A stretch of 64,000 bases of DNA, taken from NCBI GenBank assembly GCA_036679405.1, contig JAVBVZ010000004.1:124001-188000 (forward strand), written 5' to 3'. This document shows positions 25,603 through 33,711 of the stretch, in pieces. This stretch comes from JAEYKI01 sp036679405 (GTDB lineage Bacteria; Bacillota; Clostridia; Christensenellales; Christensenellaceae). Within the stretch, counting starts at the first letter, position 1. The number at the start of each line of letters is the position of its first letter. The notes beneath the pieces were generated by a model. The model was not told where the DNA came from. It saw nothing but the letters and a program-made list of their open reading frames with translations, and did no database searches. Both the position numbers and the translations under genes were made by a program.

Positions 25603-27294
25603 ATGATTTACACTTTATCAATATCAAACATTGCGTTGATTGATAAACTGAATATACGGTTTTCAGAAGGTTTGAACGTAATGACCGGGGAAACCGGCGC
25701 GGGCAAGTCTATTATTGTGGACTCCATGAACCTTGCATTGGGCGAACGTGCAGATCGCGAACTGATCCGTACGGGTGAAACAAATGCAAAAGTGGAGGCC
25801 GTTTTTTATTCAGAGGATACCGTGCTGGACGATTTATATGAAGAATACGGAATTATAAAGGCAGAAGAGCTGATTGTATCCAGAGAACTTTCTGCGGACG
25901 GGAAAAACAGTTGCCGTATTAACGGGACAATGGTAAACCTGGCAACGCTTAAAGCCTTTGCGGATCGAATGGTTGATCTGCATGGGCAACATGAGCATCA
26001 ATATCTCTTGAAGAGCAAAACGCATATTGAATTTGTAGACAGTTTTGGAGGGAGCGGAATTTCGGATCTTAAAGAGTCTATCCATGTGCTTTGGAGAGAA
26101 AACAAAGCTTTAGAAAAAGAACGCTCTTTAATCGGAGGAACGCCGCAGGAACGCGCGCGCAGCATGGATTTGCTTCGCTTTGAGATTGAAGAGATACAAA
26201 GCGCTTCGATAAAACCGGGAGAAGAAGAATCTTTAAAAGAAGAGCTGGCCGCTGCCGTGAATGCGGAAAAAATTGCGGGTGCTTTGCAGGAATGTCATTT
26301 GTCCTTGTATGGCCGGCAGAACTCTTTGCTGGCCGAACTCAAAAGAATTACAAGAGATTTAGAGGCTATTGCAGGCTACAGCCGGGGATATGAGGCGCTT
26401 GCGGAACGCCTGAATGACAGTTACTACAGCCTGGAAGATATCTCTGCTGAGGCGCAGAGAGAGTGCGAAAACGTTTTGGTTGATGAAAATAGAATTACGG
26501 AAATTCAAGAACGGTTGGATTTGTTTTTTGCGCTCAAGCGTAAATACGGCGGCAGTGAAGAAGCGATTTTGGAGTATCTTAAGATTGCTGAAGAAAAGTT
26601 ACAGCAGCTTGAGAACAGTGACCAACTGTTGCTTCAGATACAAAACAGGCTGAATGGCCTGCGTGAAGAATTGTATGACCTTTGCGGGCGTCTTTCAGAT
26701 CTGCGAAGGCAGCAAAGTAAAAAGCTTGAGGAACTTATTCAAGGAGAATTGGACGATCTGGGGATGTCAGCTGCACAGTTCGAGGTTTACTTTGAGAAGC
26801 TGCCCGCGATGGAAAACGCAGCCTTTTCAGAAAACGGACTGGATAAGGTTGAATTTATGATATCGACCAACATTGGCGAACCGCTGAAGCCTCTTTCTAA
26901 AATTGTATCAGGCGGTGAAGTTTCTCGTATTATGCTTGCTTTTAAAAATGTACTTGCTAAAGGAGACAGGATCGGCACACTAATATTTGATGAGATCGAT
27001 ACGGGAATCAGCGGAAGTATGGCGCATGTTGTGGCTGGAAAATTGTCCAGCATCGCACAGAGCAAGCAGGTGGTTTGTGTTTCTCATTTGCCGCAGATTG
27101 CAGCGATTGCGGATGCGAATTATTTGATCAGTAAGCGGCAGCAAGGTGATAAAATGGTCACAGAAGTTCTTCGGCTGGACAAAAACGGCAAGATTGCGGA
27201 AGTTTCAAGACTAAGCGGAGGAACTGATACGGAGAGTTCTTTGGCGCACGCAAAAGAGATGATCAAAAAGGCGGATGAGCTGAAGAGGGAATAA
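25603..27294 (+). CDS. recN: DNA repair protein RecN
   Basis: 563 residues, SMC-like: Walker A TGETGAGKSIIVD near residues 28-40, a long charged coiled-coil middle (about 150-380), the signature KPLSKIVSGGEVSRIMLA, and Walker B TLIFDEIDTGISG. RecN acts early in double-strand break repair. It ends the argR-recN pair. In spore-forming Bacillota spoIVB and spo0A often follow; here the next gene is punA after a 101-nt gap with a weak hairpin (27323-27343) and no clear terminator. Confidence 0.95.
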   Translation: MIYTLSISNIALIDKLNIRFSEGLNVMTGETGAGKSIIVDSMNLALGERADRELIRTGETNAKVEAVFYSEDTVLDDLYEEYGIIKAEELIVSRELSADGKNSCRINGTMVNLATLKAFADRMVDLHGQHEHQYLLKSKTHIEFVDSFGGSGISDLKESIHVLWRENKALEKERSLIGGTPQERARSMDLLRFEIEEIQSASIKPGEEESLKEELAAAVNAEKIAGALQECHLSLYGRQNSLLAELKRITRDLEAIAGYSRGYEALAERLNDSYYSLEDISAEAQRECENVLVDENRITEIQERLDLFFALKRKYGGSEEAILEYLKIAEEKLQQLENSDQLLLQIQNRLNGLREELYDLCGRLSDLRRQQSKKLEELIQGELDDLGMSAAQFEVYFEKLPAMENAAFSENGLDKVEFMISTNIGEPLKPLSKIVSGGEVSRIMLAFKNVLAKGDRIGTLIFDEIDTGISGSMAHVVAGKLSSIAQSKQVVCVSHLPQIAAIADANYLISKRQQGDKMVTEVLRLDKNGKIAEVSRLSGGTDTESSLAHAKEMIKKADELKRE

Positions 27295-27395
27295 CATTTC
27301 AAAAAGCACTCCTGTCACAGCGCCGTTTTTTAGAATAAAACGGACGTTGTTTATTATGGCGTGCATGAATAAATTAAAGTAAAACGGAGGAAGTA

Positions 27396-28217
27396 ATGGA
27401 AGAGACACAAAAAAGAATTCAACAGGCGTACGATGCTTTGCGCGGCCAAACGGATTTTGTTCCCGAAATCGCGATTGTTTTGGGGTCCGGTCTGGGAGAA
27501 TATGCAGATTCACTGGATAAGGTCTGTCAGTTTGATTACAAAGATATTCCGGGTTTTCCTGTATCCACTGCGGTTGGACATGCGGGGAAAATGATTTTTG
27601 CAGAACGCTTTGAAAAAAAAATAGTCGTATTTCAGGGCAGATTTCATTGCTATGAAGGGTATTCGCCCGCAGAAACGGTTATTCCGCTTCGAACGGTTAT
27701 AAAACTGGGCGTAAAAACAGCGCTTTTTACAAATGCAACCGGTGGTATCAATAAAACGTTTCAGCCGGGGGATTTAATGCTGGTTCAAGACCACATTAAT
27801 TTTACCGGTATCAATGTGCTCCGCGGTAAAAACATGGATGAATTCGGAACGCGGTTTCCGGATATGTCGTTTGCATATTCCAAAAAATTAAATGCCATCC
27901 TTGGAAAATCAGGAGAAGACAGCGGGATTTTTTTGCAAAAAGGCGTATACGGCTATATGGTGGGCCCCTCTTTTGAAACGCCGGCCGAAATTCGGGCGCT
28001 TGCCGTGCTGGGCGCGGATGTTGTTGGAATGTCTACCGTGCATGAAGTAGTGGCATGTGCGCATGCGAGCGTTGAAACGGCTGTCATTTCGTGTGTAAGC
28101 AATTTGGCTGCCGGCGTAAGCAAAGAGCCTATTACGCATAAAGAAGTTTTGGAAGCGGGCAGACAGGTGGCGCATAAGATTGCGTTGCTGATTGATGGTT
28201 TTTTAAAGAACGTTTAA
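27396..28217 (+). CDS. punA: Purine nucleoside phosphorylase (PNP-I)
   Basis: 273 residues. GSGLGEYAD, the GRFHCYEGYSP motif, TNATGGIN, and the SFETPAEIRAL-GADVVGMST segment are those of trimeric PNP for guanosine/inosine. It splits purine nucleosides with phosphate in salvage. The start has GGAGGAAG upstream. It stands alone between recN and an M50 protease; a terminator follows. Confidence 0.94.
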   Translation: MEETQKRIQQAYDALRGQTDFVPEIAIVLGSGLGEYADSLDKVCQFDYKDIPGFPVSTAVGHAGKMIFAERFEKKIVVFQGRFHCYEGYSPAETVIPLRTVIKLGVKTALFTNATGGINKTFQPGDLMLVQDHINFTGINVLRGKNMDEFGTRFPDMSFAYSKKLNAILGKSGEDSGIFLQKGVYGYMVGPSFETPAEIRALAVLGADVVGMSTVHEVVACAHASVETAVISCVSNLAAGVSKEPITHKEVLEAGRQVAHKIALLIDGFLKNV

Positions 28218-28238
28218 TCGAGAAATCCTTTGTATGGT

Positions 28239-28270
28239 GCCGATTGTTCGGCAACCGGCTTTCTGTTTGT
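28239..28270 (+). terminator. Probable intrinsic terminator after punA
   Basis: GCCGATTG (28239-28246) pairs with CAACCGGC (28252-28259) with one mismatch and a 5-nt loop, followed by the T-rich TTTCTGTTTGTTTG. Confidence 0.6.
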
Positions 28271-28274
28271 TTGA

Positions 28275-28303
28275 TTGACAGCGCAACACCCGTGTGTTAG
28301 AAT
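28275..28303 (+). promoter_or_regulatory. Sigma-A promoter for the M50 protease-scpAB run
   Basis: Consensus TTGACA at 28275-28280, a 17-nt spacer, and TAGAAT at 28298-28303. It lies just after the punA terminator. Confidence 0.75.
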
Positions 28304-28372
28304 TTTTTGTATTGAAATAAGCTTCGCGCATCTGATTTATTGACGTTGCATGGCTGGAAATAGGTGATTCGA

Positions 28373-29017
28373 ATGTCTTTAGCAAGTCTTTTTACGCCTC
28401 AGGGCCTTTTAAATTTATTATATAGTCTTCCGGCACTTTTGATTGCGCTCTCTTTTCATGAATTTGCGCATGCTTGGGCAGCCAATAAAATGGGAGATCC
28501 AACGGCAAAAAATATGGGCCGCTTAACATTGGATCCCATTAAGCATTTGGATCTGGTGGGTACAATTTGTCTGATTCTTTTCCGTTTTGGTTGGGCAAAA
28601 CCTGTTCCGATTAATCCGAGAAATTTTAAAAAGCCTGTCCGCGATGAAATACTGGTTTCTTTAGCGGGCGTAACAATGAATTTCTTAGTCTCATTCATTG
28701 CCGCTGCGCTTTTGTTTTTTATTTATGGCTCGGTAACAACGGTGGTTGACATTGCTTCCATTATTATATTTTATATTATGATCCTGAATATTTATTTTGG
28801 GATTTTTAATCTGATTCCAATTCCGCCGCTGGACGGATTCCATATTATCAGCGCACTCTTTATCCGAAAGGCGGGAAAGGTCGTAAACATATTATACCGG
28901 TATGGCTTTTTAATTCTTCTTGTACTGCTTTTTACCAATGTAATCGGTATGCTGCTGGGAACCGTATCTTCAGCAGTGATAACCGGCTATACAGCTTTTT
29001 TCGGTTTATTTGCTTAA
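28373..29017 (+). CDS. Site-2 protease (M50) family membrane metalloprotease
   Basis: 214 residues from ATG 28373 (AGGTG 7 nt upstream; GTG 28364 is an alternative). The zinc motif HEFAH lies in the first membrane region near residues 27-31, and the third ligand is in NLIPIPPLDGFH. Five or so hydrophobic segments are seen. This is the short YwhC/YdhP-like form without a PDZ domain. Substrate unknown. It sits directly before scpA, a common arrangement in Bacillota, and shares the promoter at 28275. Confidence 0.9.
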   Translation: MSLASLFTPQGLLNLLYSLPALLIALSFHEFAHAWAANKMGDPTAKNMGRLTLDPIKHLDLVGTICLILFRFGWAKPVPINPRNFKKPVRDEILVSLAGVTMNFLVSFIAAALLFFIYGSVTTVVDIASIIIFYIMILNIYFGIFNLIPIPPLDGFHIISALFIRKAGKVVNILYRYGFLILLVLLFTNVIGMLLGTVSSAVITGYTAFFGLFA

Positions 29018-29040
29018 GAAAACAGGAGTGGCTTATTTAG

Positions 29041-29754
29041 ATGTCTTACCACATCAAGTTGTCCCAGTTCGAAGGACCGCTAGACCTGTTGCTTCATCTG
29101 ACTGCGAAAGCAAAGATTGATCTGCAGGATATTTTTATTTCTGAAATCACCGAACAGTACCTGGCTTATATGCAGGAGATAGAGGAAGTTGATATGGAGC
29201 GGGCCAGCGATTTTCTAAACATGGCATCTACCTTGCTATACATTAAATCTCGTTCTTTGCTGCCAAGGAAATCGGAGATAGAGGAGACGGAAGAAGATCC
29301 GGAGCAGGAACTGATTAAAAAATTACGCGCGTATAAAGCCTTTAAAGATATAAGCGAAACATTAAAGGATATGCAAGATAAAGCCGGCATGAATTTTTAC
29401 AAGCTTCCTGAAGAACTGCCTGAACTGGTTTCGCCGGTCGTATGGGAAGATGTACAGGCACAATCCCTTTATGAAGCTTTTTTGGAAGTTTTAAAACGGA
29501 AAAAACTGGAAAAGCCTGTATATGAAAGAGTGGAAGTAAGACGGGATAGTTTTTCTGTCCGGCTGCAATCAAGAAAAATACTTGGCGTTTTGAAAAGCAG
29601 AAAATCCGTAGTGTTCGCTGAACTGTTTGAAGGCGGCGTAACGCCTATGGAAATTGCGGTTACTTTTTTGGCTCTTTTGCAGCTGTGGCACTCTGATAAG
29701 CTCCGGGTAGAGCAAAAAAAAGGTTTTGGAGAAATTCTGGTGAAGTGCGCCTGA
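29041..29754 (+). CDS. scpA: Segregation and condensation protein ScpA
   Basis: 237 residues. The kleisin N-terminus FEGPLDLLLHL-AKAKIDLQDI and the LLYIKSRSLLP segment are diagnostic, and a C-terminal winged helix (FAELFEGGVTPMEIAVTFLALLQL) binds Smc. ScpA bridges the Smc head domains in the chromosome-compaction complex. scpB follows 15 nt later. Confidence 0.95.
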   Translation: MSYHIKLSQFEGPLDLLLHLTAKAKIDLQDIFISEITEQYLAYMQEIEEVDMERASDFLNMASTLLYIKSRSLLPRKSEIEETEEDPEQELIKKLRAYKAFKDISETLKDMQDKAGMNFYKLPEELPELVSPVVWEDVQAQSLYEAFLEVLKRKKLEKPVYERVEVRRDSFSVRLQSRKILGVLKSRKSVVFAELFEGGVTPMEIAVTFLALLQLWHSDKLRVEQKKGFGEILVKCA

Positions 29755-29769
29755 CAAGGAGGAATGGCT

Positions 29770-30306
29770 ATGGACAAAAACACAATTGCGCAGATGGTAT
29801 CGGCTGTTCTTTTTGTTACCGGGGATCCGGTCAGTGTTGCAAATCTTGCAGCACTCGCAGGAATGGATTTTGAAGAATTTGATTATTTGTTAAGCGAAAT
29901 TATTGAAGATAAAAAAGTGCGCAAAGAAGGTGTTTTAATCCGGAGGATAGCCGACAAGGTTCAGTTGTGCACCAATTCCGAATATGCGGAATATATAAAG
30001 ATGTTGCTTGCACCCGAAGTTAAAGGAAGGCTTTCAAATTCAGTATTGGAAACGCTCAGTATTATTGCTTATAAACAGCCGATTACACGCTCGGAAATCG
30101 AAGCGATCAGAGGGGTGCGCTGTGATTATGCTGTTTCTGTTTTGCAGAATAAAGGCATGATTGCCGAAGCGGGAAGAAAAGAAGTGATTGGGCGGCCGAT
30201 TCTTTTTGTGACAACGGATGAGTTTCTAAGAGGCTTTGGCATATCTGACTTAAGTGAATTGCCGGCCATCGATTTTGAAAAATATGAACAGCAAGAGGAC
30301 ATCTAA
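29770..30306 (+). CDS. scpB: Segregation and condensation protein ScpB
   Basis: 178 residues. Two winged-helix domains are visible; LSIIAYKQPITRSEIEAIRGV and VSVLQNKGMIAEAGRKEVIGRP are typical. I chose ATG 29770 because AAGGAGG lies 7 nt upstream; the ATG at 29764 would leave only one base of spacing. ScpB dimers bind ScpA in the Smc complex. A terminator follows 12 nt after the stop. Confidence 0.95.
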   Translation: MDKNTIAQMVSAVLFVTGDPVSVANLAALAGMDFEEFDYLLSEIIEDKKVRKEGVLIRRIADKVQLCTNSEYAEYIKMLLAPEVKGRLSNSVLETLSIIAYKQPITRSEIEAIRGVRCDYAVSVLQNKGMIAEAGRKEVIGRPILFVTTDEFLRGFGISDLSELPAIDFEKYEQQEDI

Positions 30307-30317
30307 ACGAATATGTT

Positions 30318-30340
30318 GCGCCCGTAAGGGCGTTTTTTTA
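30318..30340 (+). terminator. Intrinsic terminator after scpB
   Basis: Stem CGCCC (30319-30323) with GGGCG (30328-30332), loop GTAA, followed by seven Ts. Short but strong. Confidence 0.85.
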
Positions 30341-30385
30341 TTTGATTGAATAATAATATTGCAGGGTATCATGAAATCTTTTGGG

Positions 30386-30414
30386 TTTACAAATTGTTGA
30401 AAAGTGAATATAGT
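30386..30414 (+). promoter_or_regulatory. Promoter for rluB
   Basis: TTTACA at 30386-30391, a 17-nt spacer, and TATAGT at 30409-30414. It supports a start for the next gene downstream of here, with a leader of about 80 nt. Confidence 0.6.
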
Positions 30415-30501
30415 AAACAAAGAAGAAATGTTAAAAAAAATACAAGCTCGCAGGCTGGCGGGCTGTGGAAAGATTCATTAACAGGGGAAACGGGGAAACA
30501 G

Positions 30502-31218
30502 ATGAGATTGCAAAAATATCTAGCCGACTGCGGAGTAGCTTCCAGAAGAAAATCAGAAGAACTGATAGCACAGGGACGGGTGGCCGTCAATGGAGAGACG
30601 GTTAAACAGATGGGCTTTTTGGTCGAACCAGGTACTGATAAGGTGACTTTTGACGGCCAAACGGTTTTGCCACAGAAAAACAAGGTCTATTTAATGCTGA
30701 ATAAACCTGCGGGATATGTGTCTACCTGCAGCGATGACCGGGGTCGCCCGACTGTTATGGAACTGGTGGGAAGCATAAAGGAAAGATTATATCCGGTAGG
30801 CAGGCTGGATTTCACTACAGAAGGCCTTCTTCTAATGACGAATGACGGCCAGCTGGCCAACGTACTTACGCATCCCAAACACAATGTGGAAAAAAAATAT
30901 TTAGCTGTCATTGATTCTTCGATTGCGGAAAAAGAAATAAACATGTTGCAGGACGGTGTTTTTTTGGGTGGGTATAAAACCGGGCGGGCGGTCTTTAAAG
31001 TGCTGAGTCAGCAAGAAAGCCGCACAGAGTTACTTTGCGTGATTACAGAAGGCAAAAATCGTCAGCTTAGACGGATGTTTGAGGCAGTTGGAAAAAATGT
31101 AGTATATTTAAAACGTGTCGGAGTAGGAGAGATCAGACTCGGCAACTTGAAAAAAGGCGCCTTCAGACAGCTCACCGCCGAAGAAATTGCCTATCTTAAA
31201 AAACTTGTCGGCAGCTGA
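30502..31218 (+). CDS. rluB: Pseudouridine synthase RsuA/RluB family
   Basis: 238 residues from ATG 30502. An S4 domain (MRLQKYLADCGVASRRKSEE) is followed by the catalytic domain with VGRLDFTTEGLLLMTNDG, which holds the catalytic aspartate, and KNRQLRRMFEAVG. It converts a uridine of 23S rRNA to pseudouridine. An in-frame extension to 30346 would cross the promoter at 30386-30414 and carries no family sequence, so I excluded it. The position after scpB matches Bacillota. Confidence 0.9.
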   Translation: MRLQKYLADCGVASRRKSEELIAQGRVAVNGETVKQMGFLVEPGTDKVTFDGQTVLPQKNKVYLMLNKPAGYVSTCSDDRGRPTVMELVGSIKERLYPVGRLDFTTEGLLLMTNDGQLANVLTHPKHNVEKKYLAVIDSSIAEKEINMLQDGVFLGGYKTGRAVFKVLSQQESRTELLCVITEGKNRQLRRMFEAVGKNVVYLKRVGVGEIRLGNLKKGAFRQLTAEEIAYLKKLVGS

Positions 31219-31242
31219 CGGAATATTTGTCGGCTTTTTTTT
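31213..31242 (+). terminator. Intrinsic terminator at the end of rluB
   Basis: AGCTGAC (31213-31219) pairs with GTCGGCT (31229-31235), with one G-T pair, followed by eight Ts. The stem overlaps the rluB stop codon. Confidence 0.75.
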
Positions 31243-31290
31243 GCAAAAATATAAAATATGTCGTAAAATAATAAAGGAAATAGGAAATAA

Positions 31291-31318
31291 TTGTTGTATA
31301 TAGAATATAGGGTAATAT
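31291..31318 (+). promoter_or_regulatory. Possible promoter of the carboxyltransferase operon
   Basis: TTGTTG at 31291-31296, a 16-nt spacer, and TAATAT at 31313-31318, in a very AT-rich 115-nt leader between a terminator and the first gene. Confidence 0.4.
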
Positions 31319-31357
31319 TTTTATTTAAATATATATTTTGAAAGCGGAGGAAGTTTT

Positions 31358-32884
31358 ATGGACAAAAAAAGCAGTCTTACTGAACTGACGGAAAAAACAA
31401 AGTCAGTCCTTCTGAGCGGAGGCACAGAACAGATTGACAGGCAGCATAAGCTGAAAAAGTTGACTGCGCGTGAGAGAGTAGATTTAATTCTTGATCAGGC
31501 AAGTTTTGTCGAACTTGACAAGTATATCGAACGCTCACAGGCTACTCCTGGTTTTGAGAGCAAGACGTCGGCCGGAGAGGGCGTCATAACCGGTTATGGA
31601 ACAGTTGACGGTCGGCCGGTTTATGTTTTTATTCAGGATTACACCGTTTTGAGCGGCTCCATGAGCATGGCGCAGGCAGAAAAGATCACTAAAATTATGG
31701 ACATGGCATTGAAAAATGGATCTCCTGTTATTGGTGTCTTGGATTCGGGTGGATCGAGAGTTGCCGAGGGTGCTGCGGCACTTGCTGCTTATGGAAAAGT
31801 GGTTAAAAAGTTGAACGATCTATCCGGTGTCGTGCCCACAATCGCCGTGACGGCGGGACCCTGCATCGGGGCGCAGGCCTATATTGCCTGTTTGACTGAT
31901 TTTACAATATCGGTCAGTGGAATTTCTTCCGTGATGCTTCATGGTGAACAAATTCTTTCTTCTGCAATGGGGCAAAAGTTTGATGCGGAAGCTTTGGGCG
32001 GTGCAATGGCACAAAATTCCAAGAGTGGAATTGCACAGTTTTTGGCAGAAAATGAAACGCAGGCATATGCGACGGTGCGTGCGCTGCTTTCTTATCTTCC
32101 CATGAACAATTTAGATGATGCACCTTACGAAGCAAGCGGCGACGATGTTAATCGGCAGATTCCGGAGTTAGATGCGCAAGAAGCGTTCAGCGCACAGGAG
32201 ATAATTGCCAAAATAGCGGATGACGGAGTTTTTTTAGAGTATCATGCTTACTATGCGCCTGAAATAATTACCGGCCTTGCACGGGTCAACGGCAATACGG
32301 TCGGGATTGTAGCAAATGCGGCCGGTTCTGCAATCAGTGCACAAGCCGCCAAAAAAGCGGCCAGGTTTATTGGGATTTTAGATGCATATCATTTGCCTGT
32401 TGTAACACTGGTGGATGCGGATGATATTCCCGTTGATATTGAAACAAAAGAACCGGGCCTTATTTCTGCGCTCTCTTCTTTGATGTATGCTTATGCGCAG
32501 ACGAGTGCGCCTATGGTTACGGTAATTGCTGGCCGTGCGGTTGCTGCCGGCCTGTTGGCAATGGGAACCAAATCTTCAGGTGCGGATGTTGTGCTCGCCT
32601 GGAGTAATGCAGAGATATCCGCCTTGCCGATTGAAGCAGGTTCCTTGATTTTCTATGAAAAAGAAATCAACGCTGCAGCAGATCCGATGGCGGCCAAAGC
32701 TGATGCGCTTGAAAAATATAAAAATGAATACGCAAGCGCGTTCAATGCCGCCAAACAGGGGGTAGTGGATGATGTGATTGCACCTTCTGCGACCCGCCAG
32801 ATGATTGCGGCCGCGCTGGAAGCATGTCTTTTGAAGCGGGAAAACAATAAGCCGCCGAAAAAGCATGGCGTACTGCCTTTATAA
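31358..32884 (+). CDS. Acyl-CoA carboxyltransferase subunit (MmdA/PccB-like, divergent)
   Basis: 508 residues with the crotonase-like double fold of biotin-dependent carboxyltransferases: LTARERVDLILD-SFVEL at the N-terminus, DSGGSRVAEGAAALAAYGKV, AGPCIGAQAYIACLTDF, and LVDADDIPVD in the second half. Motifs differ from typical methylmalonyl-CoA decarboxylase alpha (GPCAGGAVYSPALTDF; GGGYG near the C-terminus is replaced by GRAVAAGLLAMGTKSSG). The operon also supplies a biotin carrier and sodium-pump membrane subunits, so it most likely transfers a carboxyl group between an acyl-CoA and biotin. The acyl-CoA is not known. Good AGGAGG-like start at 31358. Confidence 0.85.
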   Translation: MDKKSSLTELTEKTKSVLLSGGTEQIDRQHKLKKLTARERVDLILDQASFVELDKYIERSQATPGFESKTSAGEGVITGYGTVDGRPVYVFIQDYTVLSGSMSMAQAEKITKIMDMALKNGSPVIGVLDSGGSRVAEGAAALAAYGKVVKKLNDLSGVVPTIAVTAGPCIGAQAYIACLTDFTISVSGISSVMLHGEQILSSAMGQKFDAEALGGAMAQNSKSGIAQFLAENETQAYATVRALLSYLPMNNLDDAPYEASGDDVNRQIPELDAQEAFSAQEIIAKIADDGVFLEYHAYYAPEIITGLARVNGNTVGIVANAAGSAISAQAAKKAARFIGILDAYHLPVVTLVDADDIPVDIETKEPGLISALSSLMYAYAQTSAPMVTVIAGRAVAAGLLAMGTKSSGADVVLAWSNAEISALPIEAGSLIFYEKEINAAADPMAAKADALEKYKNEYASAFNAAKQGVVDDVIAPSATRQMIAAALEACLLKRENNKPPKKHGVLPL

Positions 32885-32896
32885 GGAGGGATCGCT

Positions 32897-33268
32897 ATGA
32901 ATTTTTCAAATGTATTCAGCACAGGCGGAATGGTGACCGGAATTGGTCTTTTGATTGTTTTTACCGTCCTTATCGCATTAATTGCGATCATGTTTCTGTT
33001 GCCGAAACTGGCCAAACTTAGAAATGCCAAAACCGGGTCTGCAACAACGGTCAAAAAGGCGAAACCTGCTGCGCCCAAGCCGGAAACGGCAAGTCAGCCG
33101 GCCCGTGAAAAACGTGATGATGGCGAACTGGTTGCGGTGCTTGCCGCTTCGGTTGCGGCTATGATGGATACCCAGCCGGGAAATATCGTCATTCATTCCT
33201 ACAAAAGAATCAGTCCTTCGTCCTGGAGAAAATCTGGCAGGGACTACCAAATATTTAATAAAATTTAA
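32897..33268 (+). CDS. OadG-family sodium-pump decarboxylase gamma/delta subunit
   Basis: 123 residues. One N-terminal membrane helix (about 11-36, TGGMVTGIGLLIVFTVLIALIAI region) is followed by an alanine/proline/lysine-rich linker and a conserved ELVAVLAASVAAMM segment. OadG-type subunits hold the carboxyltransferase and membrane beta subunit together. Position between the carboxyltransferase and biotin carrier genes fits. Sequence similarity in this family is low, so the call rests on layout, size and the AVLAA-VA motif. Confidence 0.8.
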   Translation: MNFSNVFSTGGMVTGIGLLIVFTVLIALIAIMFLLPKLAKLRNAKTGSATTVKKAKPAAPKPETASQPAREKRDDGELVAVLAASVAAMMDTQPGNIVIHSYKRISPSSWRKSGRDYQIFNKI

Positions 33269-33286
33269 TTTTTCGGAGGAAAGGAT

Positions 33287-33679
33287 ATGCGTAAATTTTT
33301 AATCAACGTAAACGGAAATTCATATGAGGTAGAAGTAGAGGAGTTGACGGGTTCAGTATCCGCACCTGTTGCGCAAGCGCCGTCCGTATCTGCTGCTCCG
33401 GCTCCCAAACCGGCGGCAGTGGCACCCGCTCCCGCTCCAAAAGCTGCAGCTTCGGTACCGGCCGGTGGAGTTGAGATCAAATCTCCATTGCCGGGTGTAG
33501 TACTGGATATGAAAGTTGCGGTTGGAGATAAAGTTTCCAAGGGCGACGTCCTTGTGATTGTGGAAGCAATGAAAATGGAAAATGAAGTTATGGCGCCGGA
33601 AGATGGAACGGTGCTTTCCATTGCCGCAACAAAAGATACGTCCGTTAATACAGGGGACCTCCTTTTGGTCATTGGATAG
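33287..33679 (+). CDS. Biotin carboxyl carrier subunit of decarboxylase
   Basis: 130 residues. A short N-terminal domain (KFLINVNGNSYEVEVEEL) leads into an alanine/proline-rich hinge (about 30-60) and the biotinyl domain with EAMKMENEV, where Lys 96 should carry biotin. The SPLPGVVLDMKVAVGDKVSKGD segment is standard. The carrier shuttles the carboxyl group between the transferase and the membrane pump. A GGAGGAAAGG site precedes the ATG. Confidence 0.94.
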   Translation: MRKFLINVNGNSYEVEVEELTGSVSAPVAQAPSVSAAPAPKPAAVAPAPAPKAAASVPAGGVEIKSPLPGVVLDMKVAVGDKVSKGDVLVIVEAMKMENEVMAPEDGTVLSIAATKDTSVNTGDLLLVIG

Positions 33680-33711
33680 CATGCTCGAAAGGATAAAGGA
33701 GGTACTTTGTT

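Noticed and set aside
30346..30501. N-terminal extension of the pseudouridine synthase
   Set aside because: It spans a TTTACA-17-TATAGT promoter and lacks family sequence; the S4 domain begins at 30502.
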